12,339 nucleotides of DNA. Source: Bacilli bacterium. GTDB lineage: Bacteria; Bacillota_I; Bacilli_A; ML615J-28; CAG-698. The notes beneath the pieces were generated by a model. The model was given only the letters and a program-made list of their open reading frames with translations, did not search any database and was not told the origin of the DNA. Of this stretch, positions 6,461-12,339 are shown piece after piece. Position 1 is the first letter of the stretch. Every line of letters begins with the position of its first letter. Location of the stretch: assembly GCA_016282055.1 (NCBI GenBank), contig JAEEJT010000213.1, positions 1-12,339 on the forward strand, written 5' to 3'. The position numbers and the translations under genes are program-made.

Positions 6461-6973
6461 ATGACAAATAGTACAAAAATTACTTTTTCAGAACACAAAG
6501 AATTAAACGTTGTAATGTTCCAAATGAGAATGTTACCTATTATGATTTTATATGAGCTATGCGCTGTTGCTTTTATTGTATTTGCTTTTGTTACAAAGCA
6601 ATATGTTTTGGGAGGATTGCTTATAGCTGCTGGTTTAATATTACCACTTGGTATGTATTTAAGTTTATCAAATAAAAGTAAGATAAGTTATCAAAGATAT
6701 CAAGAGTTATATGAAGAAGCTGTTTATAACTTTGATTTTAAAGATACTGGTGTTTCTGTTGAACTTGTTTATAAAGGTAGAAATACTGTTAAGTTTATTA
6801 ATTATAAAGATTTAAAGTCTATCGTTGAAACAAAGAAGAACTTTATTTTATTTAATATTGATGGCTCAGCATATATTGCTAATAAATCTAGTTTTGATGA
6901 TAGCTATAATAGAAATGACTTATATACATTATTAAAGAATAATGTTAAAAAATACAGAAAAATGGATATTTAA
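6461..6973 (+). CDS. YcxB-like two-TM membrane protein
   Basis: This 170-residue protein has two adjacent transmembrane helices, about 26-44 (ILYELCAVAFIVFAFV) and 47-69 (GGLLIAAGLILPLGMYL). A soluble, strand-rich cytoplasmic domain of about 100 residues follows. Its phrases YNFDFKDTGVSVE, INYKDLKSIVETKKNFILF and YIANKSSF match the general pattern of the YcxB-like domain, a PH-like fold of unknown function on many Firmicutes membrane proteins. I cannot assign a specific role. It is the first gene of the operon. Only 4 nt separate its stop from the start of the lipoprotein gene, which suggests coupling and perhaps a shared task at the envelope. Confidence 0.78.
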   Translation: MTNSTKITFSEHKELNVVMFQMRMLPIMILYELCAVAFIVFAFVTKQYVLGGLLIAAGLILPLGMYLSLSNKSKISYQRYQELYEEAVYNFDFKDTGVSVELVYKGRNTVKFINYKDLKSIVETKKNFILFNIDGSAYIANKSSFDDSYNRNDLYTLLKNNVKKYRKMDI

Positions 6974-6977
6974 AATT

Positions 6978-9080
6978 ATGAAAAAGATATTGTTTATATT
7001 TATAATATTAATGAGTTTTGTCTTTATCAGTTGTAATGAAAATAAAGAATTAGTTGATACAGATGATAGTGGATTAACAACAGAAGAACGAGAAACTTAT
7101 TTAAATTTACTTAATAATTATTCTAATACATTAAATAATTTAACTTTAGATGATATTAAAAACATTCCAAATGAAATTAATTATAATGGTCAAGTAATCA
7201 GTTTTAATTTTGAATCTAAAGATTTAAATAAAGTTAATAACCAAGGTGAAGTATTAACTATTAGTGAAGATACAACTTGCATTATTACTTTAAAGTTTAG
7301 TATTAGTGATGTTATTGTAACTAAAGATGTTACAATTGATCTTGAAAGAAATAATTATGAAAAGATTGTTATTGGTTGTGATGAAAAACTTTATGTTCAT
7401 GAAGGATGTGAAATTACAATTAATGGATCTTATGATATAGAGAATTATGATTATCATATTCTAGATGAAACTATTGCAACATTAGATGAATGGTGTTATT
7501 TAACACTTCATAAGGTTGGTAAGACTTACTTATACATTAATAAAAAAGATAAACCAGATGAAGTAACTAAATTCGAAATTGTTGTAAATTATGCTCCATT
7601 ACATATTAAATCAAATATGACTAAATATACACTTAATCGTAGTTTTACTTTATCTAGTCAATATGATTTAAATGATGTTAATTTCGAATATGATACAACT
7701 GCTTTCGAAAAAGAAGATGGAACATTTACTCCAGTTAAAATTGGTTCTTATGATATTAAAGTTACTCATAAATTAGATAGTGAATGTTTTGATTTTATTA
7801 CTATACAAGTAAGTGATCCTATTCCAGAACTTGATGTTGAAACTAATATGACAATTGGTTCTAGTTATCGTATCAGTGTTTTAAATTATGGATTACCTAG
7901 TGATTATAACATTTTGTATGATGAAGAATATTTTACAAAAAATGGTATTAATTTAACTCCTATTAAATTAGGTACAACAACTATTAAAGTTATTGTTTCA
8001 TTTAATTCAGATTTATATAAAGAGATTTCTGTTGACATCTTACCTGTTATGCCAGAAGGTGTTCTTAGTCAAGAATATTGTTTAGTAAATAATTGTGTTG
8101 ATATTTTATTCTTAAATAAAGATAAACTATCTTACAAGGATTTAACTGATTATAATATTTCAACAACAACTACTGATATATGTATTATTGAAAACAATCA
8201 TATAAAAGCATTAAAAGTTGGTGATGGTATTATTACTGTTACTAATAAAACTGATCCAAGAATTAGTTGTACATTAACTTTACATGTTATTGAAAATAAT
8301 ACTTCATTTTTATCTGGTAGTGGATTAACTAGTGGACCTATTGTTATTACTAGTCCAAATGATTCTTATCAATATAAAGTTGGTGAAATGATTTATCTTG
8401 GTGTTGATGGTGATACTAATGTTAGTAATTATACAATATTCTCATCTAATATAACTGTTTGTACAGTATTCGATGATTTGAGATTTATTGCTGTTGGAGA
8501 AGGTTATACTTCTATTATTGTTAGAAGTAAAAAGAATAATGAAATACTTGGTAAAATGTATTTAAACATTAGTGGTTTTTCTGAAGTAAATTACGTTGAA
8601 AGATTATTAACTATTGCTGAAAAAGAAATAGGATACGTTGAAGGACCAAATAATGATACTAAATATGGTAAATGGTATAATTTGAATTATGAGCCATGGT
8701 GTGCAATGTTTGTATCGTGGTGTTGCAATCAAGCTGGTATTAGTACTGATATTGTTCCAAGGTATGCTAGTGTTCGTCTAGGTTATGAATGGTTTGAAAA
8801 GAAGAATCAAATTGGCTTAGCTGGTTCTTATACACCTAAAGCTGGAGATATTATTTTCTTCTTGAATAATGGTGCTAGTCATACTGGTATTGTTATTGCT
8901 TGTGAAAATGGAATTGTTTATACAATTGAAGGTAATACTTCAGATAGAGTTGCTAAAAGACAATATTCATTAAGTAAAGATACTATTAAAGGATATGGTA
9001 TTCCAAATTATCCTAATTATCAAAATACTAGTGGTTCTACTGAAGGTGCTACTAGTGGAGATGGAGAATCTACTTTATAA
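6978..9080 (+). CDS. Surface lipoprotein with Ig-like repeats and C-terminal CHAP amidase domain
   Basis: This 700-residue precursor has a lipoprotein signal peptide: MKK, a hydrophobic core, then FVFISC, with Cys19 as the predicted lipidated residue. The -3 residue is Phe rather than the usual Leu. Residues about 20-125 look like an atrophied bacterial Ig domain. About 125-535 hold roughly five Ig-like (BIG2-like) modules of 75-95 residues, each ending in a pattern such as KALKVGDGIITVTNK. About 537-680 form a CHAP domain: PWCAMFVSWCC (catalytic Cys575), ASHTGIV (His635) and IEGN (Glu651/Asn653). CHAP enzymes cut peptidoglycan as amidases or endopeptidases. The last 20 residues are Gly/Ser/Thr-rich. 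The start is ATG 6978, chosen for the signal peptide. No good SD is visible, and the gene lies 4 nt after the YcxB-like stop, so coupling is likely. An in-frame ATG at 6942 would bury the signal peptide. Confidence 0.88.
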   Translation: MKKILFIFIILMSFVFISCNENKELVDTDDSGLTTEERETYLNLLNNYSNTLNNLTLDDIKNIPNEINYNGQVISFNFESKDLNKVNNQGEVLTISEDTTCIITLKFSISDVIVTKDVTIDLERNNYEKIVIGCDEKLYVHEGCEITINGSYDIENYDYHILDETIATLDEWCYLTLHKVGKTYLYINKKDKPDEVTKFEIVVNYAPLHIKSNMTKYTLNRSFTLSSQYDLNDVNFEYDTTAFEKEDGTFTPVKIGSYDIKVTHKLDSECFDFITIQVSDPIPELDVETNMTIGSSYRISVLNYGLPSDYNILYDEEYFTKNGINLTPIKLGTTTIKVIVSFNSDLYKEISVDILPVMPEGVLSQEYCLVNNCVDILFLNKDKLSYKDLTDYNISTTTTDICIIENNHIKALKVGDGIITVTNKTDPRISCTLTLHVIENNTSFLSGSGLTSGPIVITSPNDSYQYKVGEMIYLGVDGDTNVSNYTIFSSNITVCTVFDDLRFIAVGEGYTSIIVRSKKNNEILGKMYLNISGFSEVNYVERLLTIAEKEIGYVEGPNNDTKYGKWYNLNYEPWCAMFVSWCCNQAGISTDIVPRYASVRLGYEWFEKKNQIGLAGSYTPKAGDIIFFLNNGASHTGIVIACENGIVYTIEGNTSDRVAKRQYSLSKDTIKGYGIPNYPNYQNTSGSTEGATSGDGESTL

Positions 9081-9802
9081 TGGGAAGTTATTTTAAGAAA
9101 CAAATTATTGAAGCACATAGAGGTGCTAGTGGTTATTATAGAGAAAATACTTTTGAAGCATTTGATTATGCTGTTGAATTAAAGTGTGATGCTATAGAAC
9201 TTGATGTCAGAAAGACTAAAGATAATCAATATATTATATGTCATAATAGTACTTATAAAAATAAAGCTATTAGTAGTTATGATTATAAAGAATTATGTGA
9301 AATAACAAAGAATGATAATTTTGTTATGCCTTTATTAATTGATGTTCTTACTCGTTATAAAGGAAAGATTATACTTGATATTGAGTTAAAAGAAAGTGGT
9401 TATGAGAAAGAAATCGTTGATTTAATACTTTCTGTTTTATCTCCAAGTGAATTCTTTGTAAGATCTTTTAAATATAATTCAATAAAGAAAATAAAAGAAT
9501 TAAATAGAAATATTTTTACTATTTTATTACTTGAAAATGAAAAAAGATTATTTATTAGATTACTAAAACAATGTAATAAATCTTATATTAAAAAGTCATT
9601 ATGTGATTGTGTTTCGCCAAGTTATTTGTTAATAAATAAAAAATTTATTAAGAAAATGAGAAGCATTAATAAAGATATTTTAGTATGGACAATTAATGAA
9701 ACTGATATGATGGATACTATGTTAAACAAATTCTGTGTTGATGGAATTATTACAAATTATCCTGATAAAGCTATTGAAATAAGAGATAATAGTTGCAAGT
9801 AG
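9080..9802 (+). CDS. Glycerophosphodiester phosphodiesterase (GDPD)
   Basis: This 240-residue protein has the GDPD active-site layout at its N-terminus: AHRG (H13, R14), ENTFEAF, AIELDVRKTKD (E40, D42) and ICHN (H55). The family end motifs LVWTINETDMMDTML and VDGIITNYPDKA are also present. It would hydrolyse glycerophosphodiesters (deacylated phospholipid or teichoic acid head groups) to glycerol-3-phosphate and an alcohol. There is no signal peptide, so the enzyme is probably cytoplasmic, like UgpQ. Its ATG shares one base with the lipoprotein stop (TAATG), so translation is probably reinitiated. It is the last gene of its operon, and its TAG stop lies in the loop of the terminator hairpin. 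Exact substrates cannot be read from the sequence. Confidence 0.92.
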   Translation: MGSYFKKQIIEAHRGASGYYRENTFEAFDYAVELKCDAIELDVRKTKDNQYIICHNSTYKNKAISSYDYKELCEITKNDNFVMPLLIDVLTRYKGKIILDIELKESGYEKEIVDLILSVLSPSEFFVRSFKYNSIKKIKELNRNIFTILLLENEKRLFIRLLKQCNKSYIKKSLCDCVSPSYLLINKKFIKKMRSINKDILVWTINETDMMDTMLNKFCVDGIITNYPDKAIEIRDNSCK

Positions 9803-9819
9803 TTGCAACTATTTTTTTT
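9788..9819 (+). terminator. Terminator of the YcxB-like/lipoprotein/GDPD operon
   Basis: This is a perfect 11-bp stem, 9788-9798 with 9803-9813, and loop GTAG (9799-9802). An eight-T run at 9812-9819 overlaps its end. The GDPD stop codon TAG occupies 9800-9802, inside the loop, so the upstream arm of the terminator is coding sequence. Confidence 0.9.
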
Positions 9820-9829
9820 GTATGTTTTG

Positions 9830-9838
9830 TGATATAAT
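9830..9838 (+). promoter_or_regulatory. Extended -10 promoter of ABC-F gene
   Basis: TGATATAAT is an extended -10 (TG at 9830-9831, TATAAT at 9833-9838). No good -35 can be seen at the right spacing, because the T-run of the previous terminator occupies that place. The predicted start is near 9845, about 10 nt from ATG 9855, and the SD GGTGA (9846-9850) falls at the very 5' end. Confidence 0.75.
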
Positions 9839-9854
9839 AGTTAATGGTGATAAA

Positions 9855-11597
9855 ATGATTCTCGAAGTTAATAATGTTTCATTATCTTATGGAACTAAAA
9901 AATTACTTGATAATATAAATTTAGTTATTGAAGAAAATGATAAAATTGGTTTGATTGGCGTTAATGGATGCGGAAAAAGTAGTTTGTTAAGTTTACTTGC
10001 TTTTGTAAAAGAACCTGAAAAAGGAAGCATAAATTTAATTGGTAAAAAGAAAATCAGTTATATGTCTCAAGAGATTAATCTTAACGAAGAACTAACTATT
10101 AATGATTATTTAAATGAGATTTTACCAAATGAAGAGATTAAACTATTTGAAGCTAAGACAATGCTCACTCAACTTGAGATTTTTGACTTTGATAAAAAGA
10201 TTAAAGAGTTATCTGGAGGAAGTAAAAGAAAAGTTGCTTTAGGTTTGACTCTTGCTCGTCCTAGTGATTTATTAATTCTTGATGAACCAACAAACCATCT
10301 TGATAGTAAATCTATTGAGTTTTTAGAGAAATTTTTAATTAAAACAACAAAAGCTATATTTCTTGTTACACATGATAGATATTTCCTTGAGCGTTGTGTT
10401 AATAAGATTGTTGAACTTGATCATGGTAATATTTTTACATATGTTGCTAATTATGATAATTATTTAATTTTAAAACAAGAAAGAGAAGAATATAATGAAG
10501 CAACAAGTAGAAAACTTAATGCTTTTATCAGAAGAGAATATGAATATATAAAACGTGGTCCTCAAGCTCGTCAAAGTAAAGATAAAAGAAGACTTGAAAA
10601 TTTTAAAGAATTGACAAGTAATAAAAAAGAAATATCAAATAAACTTGAGATGTCTAGTTTAGATACTAGAATGGGTAAAAAGACTATTGAGTTTTACGAT
10701 GTTTGTTATGAAATTAATAATAAAAAGCTTATTAATAATTTATCTTTTAATTTGAACTTGAATAGTAGAATTGGTATTATTGGTGATAATGGTTGTGGTA
10801 AAACTACTTTACTTGATATTATTTATGGATTTAAAAAACCAACAAGTGGAACTATTGAAATTGGTACAACAATAAACTTCGGTTATTTTAGACAAGAGAA
10901 TGTAGAACTTCCTTATGATAAAAGAATACTTGATTATATAAATAGTATTGCTACTACTATTAAAACAAAAGATGGTTATATGACATCAACATCAATGTTA
11001 GAAAGATTTTTATTTGATGATCCATCAATTTATATAGGTAAACTTAGTGGTGGAGAGAAAAGAAGACTTTATTTATTAAGTATTCTAATGAAAAACCCTA
11101 ATGTATTATTACTTGATGAACCAACAAATGATTTAGATGTAACAACATTAAGTGTACTTGAAGAATATTTAAGTGAGTTTAATGGTGTAGTTATTATTGT
11201 TAGTCATGATAGATATTTCCTTGATAAAACTGTTGATACTATTTTTTATATTAATGATGGTAATGTTATTTTTTATAATGGTAACTATAGTGATTTTTAT
11301 AATGAGTTTAAAAATAGTAAGAAAAATGTTATAGTTAATACAAATACTAAACAAAAAACTAATAATCAAGTTAAATTAACATTTAATGAAAAGAAAGAAT
11401 TTGATAATATATTAAATGTTATTGATAGTGTTGAAAGTAAAATAAAAGAAATTAATGATTTTATTAATATAAATTATTCTAACTATGAATTATGTAAAAG
11501 TAAGTATACTATAAAAGAAGAACTTGAAAAAGAATATGAAAAGTTACTTGAAAGATGGGAATATTTGAATAATAAATATGAGGAGAGTTTAAAATGA
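9855..11597 (+). CDS. ABC-F family ATPase, Uup/YfmR-like
   Basis: This 580-residue protein has two ABC domains and no membrane segment, as in ABC-F translation factors that act at the ribosomal E site. Domain 1 has Walker A GVNGCGKS (35-42), signature LSGGS (119-123) and Walker B with D143/E144. Domain 2 has GDNGCGKT (310-317), LSGGE (397-401) and D421/E422. Between them is the basic linker with REYEYIKRGPQARQSK (around residue 235), typical of Uup/YfmR. A charged coiled coil at about 510-580 is the usual C-terminal domain of that branch. Family members relieve stalled ribosomes or bind branched DNA. A resistance role is possible but not indicated by the linker. The frame is open from 9822, but the -10 box lies within that extension, so ATG 9855 is the start. 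Its TGA overlaps the next ATG. Confidence 0.92.
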   Translation: MILEVNNVSLSYGTKKLLDNINLVIEENDKIGLIGVNGCGKSSLLSLLAFVKEPEKGSINLIGKKKISYMSQEINLNEELTINDYLNEILPNEEIKLFEAKTMLTQLEIFDFDKKIKELSGGSKRKVALGLTLARPSDLLILDEPTNHLDSKSIEFLEKFLIKTTKAIFLVTHDRYFLERCVNKIVELDHGNIFTYVANYDNYLILKQEREEYNEATSRKLNAFIRREYEYIKRGPQARQSKDKRRLENFKELTSNKKEISNKLEMSSLDTRMGKKTIEFYDVCYEINNKKLINNLSFNLNLNSRIGIIGDNGCGKTTLLDIIYGFKKPTSGTIEIGTTINFGYFRQENVELPYDKRILDYINSIATTIKTKDGYMTSTSMLERFLFDDPSIYIGKLSGGEKRRLYLLSILMKNPNVLLLDEPTNDLDVTTLSVLEEYLSEFNGVVIIVSHDRYFLDKTVDTIFYINDGNVIFYNGNYSDFYNEFKNSKKNVIVNTNTKQKTNNQVKLTFNEKKEFDNILNVIDSVESKIKEINDFININYSNYELCKSKYTIKEELEKEYEKLLERWEYLNNKYEESLK

Positions 11598-12339
11598 AAA
11601 AGTGCTTTACTATAAATTGTAAAAGAACAAAAGAAGAGATTGAATCTTATTATGAATTGTTTGATAATAATTTATATCAAGGAGTAGAATTATTCTATCC
11701 TTATAATGTTAGTTTTAAAATGGCACTATCATATACAAATAATGTAACTAAACTTCTTGAAAAATATGATGTTACTAGAGTTTTACATTTACCTTTTGGA
11801 TGTGACAATGATTTTATCTACGAAGATTTTTCAACAAACGATGATATTATAAAAAGATTTAAAGATGCTATAGATTATGCTAGTATGTTTAATGTAAGTA
11901 GACTTACTTTACATATGGGTAAAAGTTATGGTTTTACAAATGAAAAACGTTATGAATTATTAAAAAGAGTTTGTTCTGTTATTCAAGAACTATGTGATTA
12001 TGCAAATACTTATAAAATGGTCATTATGGTTGAAAATATGCCCCATAATAACGAATTAGGTGATACATTAGTAGAAATTAGTGAAGCAATTAAACTAGTA
12101 AATAGGCCAAATTTTAAGTTCATTTTAGATACTGGTCATGCATTTGTTAGTTGCCATGATATTAATAGTTTTATTTATGAATTAAAAGATTATTTATATC
12201 ATATACATTTTAGTGATAATAATGGTTTAAAAGATGAACATAAACCTTTAGGTGATGGTTTAATTGATTTTAATAGTGTATTTAAAGCTTTAAATGATAT
12301 TAAATATGATAATTTACATTGTTTAGAAATTATTTATAA
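11594..12339 (+). CDS. TIM-barrel metalloenzyme, AP endonuclease 2/sugar-phosphate isomerase-epimerase type (open at right edge)
   Basis: 248 codons are visible and the frame runs off the window with two bases left (AA), so it may end at once with TAA or continue. The sequence has the ordered metal-ligand pattern of the AP endonuclease 2 TIM barrel: HLPFG (H65), LHMG (H107), VENMP (E147), LDTGHA (D179, H182), HIHFSD (H205), DEHKPLGDG (D214, H216) and CLEI (E245). By position these match the full set of nine ligands of endonuclease IV, but the Endo IV text motifs are not exact, so a sugar-phosphate isomerase/epimerase is at least as likely. There is no signal peptide. It starts inside the ABC-F stop (ATGA) with a strong SD, AGGAGAG at 11581-11587, so the two are co-expressed. 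The link between the two functions is not known. Confidence 0.85.
   Translation, partial: MKKCFTINCKRTKEEIESYYELFDNNLYQGVELFYPYNVSFKMALSYTNNVTKLLEKYDVTRVLHLPFGCDNDFIYEDFSTNDDIIKRFKDAIDYASMFNVSRLTLHMGKSYGFTNEKRYELLKRVCSVIQELCDYANTYKMVIMVENMPHNNELGDTLVEISEAIKLVNRPNFKFILDTGHAFVSCHDINSFIYELKDYLYHIHFSDNNGLKDEHKPLGDGLIDFNSVFKALNDIKYDNLHCLEIIY

Noticed and set aside
11169..11369. Minus-strand open frame opposite the ABC-F gene
   Set aside because: Its Ile/Thr/Asn-rich low-complexity translation is typical of antisense in this genome, with no start signals.
1..12339. Mycoplasma-type code (TGA as Trp)
   Set aside because: TGG is used for Trp within conserved motifs, and TGA ends two intact genes at the expected family length.
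1..12339. CRISPR array, insertion sequence, riboswitch or toxin-antitoxin pair
   Set aside because: I saw no spaced direct repeats, no transposase motifs and no leader long enough for a riboswitch. No intergenic space exceeds about 140 bp.

Overview
The window is strongly AT-rich DNA with dense, short-spaced genes, A/T-ending codons, Shine-Dalgarno (SD) sites and Bacillus-type promoters. This suggests a low-GC member of the Bacillota, perhaps an uncultured gut lineage of the RF39/Erysipelotrichales kind. That placement is inferred from base composition and gene families, not proven. Tryptophan is encoded by TGG and TGA is used as a real stop (end of the ABC permease, end of the ABC-F gene), so the genetic code is the standard bacterial one and not the Mycoplasma code.

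Layout. (1) 1-147, minus: the middle of a broken ORF6N (phage antirepressor-type) gene that continues past the left edge. Beyond it lie a hairpin terminator and a minus-strand tRNA-Glu(CUC) with its own promoter. (2) 368-3302, plus: a tightly overlapped operon encoding a radical SAM/SPASM-like enzyme, a NatA-like ABC ATPase, a NatB-like ABC-2 permease and a 57-residue DUF4250 protein. It ends at a hairpin shared with the convergent plsX. (3) 3328-4341, minus: plsX (phospholipid synthesis). It is divergent from (4) 4451-5059, plus: an HD-domain phosphohydrolase of the YpgQ/YedJ type. (5) 5091-6320, minus: peptidase T, convergent with the HD gene over another shared hairpin. (6) 6461-9802, plus: an operon of a YcxB-like membrane protein, a 700-residue Ig-like/CHAP lipoprotein and a glycerophosphodiester phosphodiesterase. 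Its terminator hairpin carries the last stop codon in its loop. (7) 9855-12339, plus: an Uup/YfmR-type ABC-F protein coupled to a metal-dependent TIM-barrel (AP endonuclease 2/sugar-phosphate isomerase type) protein that is open at the right edge.

How the parts fit. Most genes are housekeeping or envelope related: lipid synthesis, lipid head-group turnover, peptide catabolism, ribosome-associated ABC-F and wall hydrolysis. The two places with most potential for new biology are the radical SAM-NatAB-DUF4250 operon, which has no obvious precursor peptide, and the large Ig-like/CHAP lipoprotein operon. At the regulatory level the window is very uniform. Nearly every transcription unit starts at an extended -10 box (TGn plus TATAAT-like) with a 16-17 bp spacer where a -35 is visible. 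Predicted 5' leaders are very short, and the terminators are compact perfect hairpins with 3-4 nt loops.
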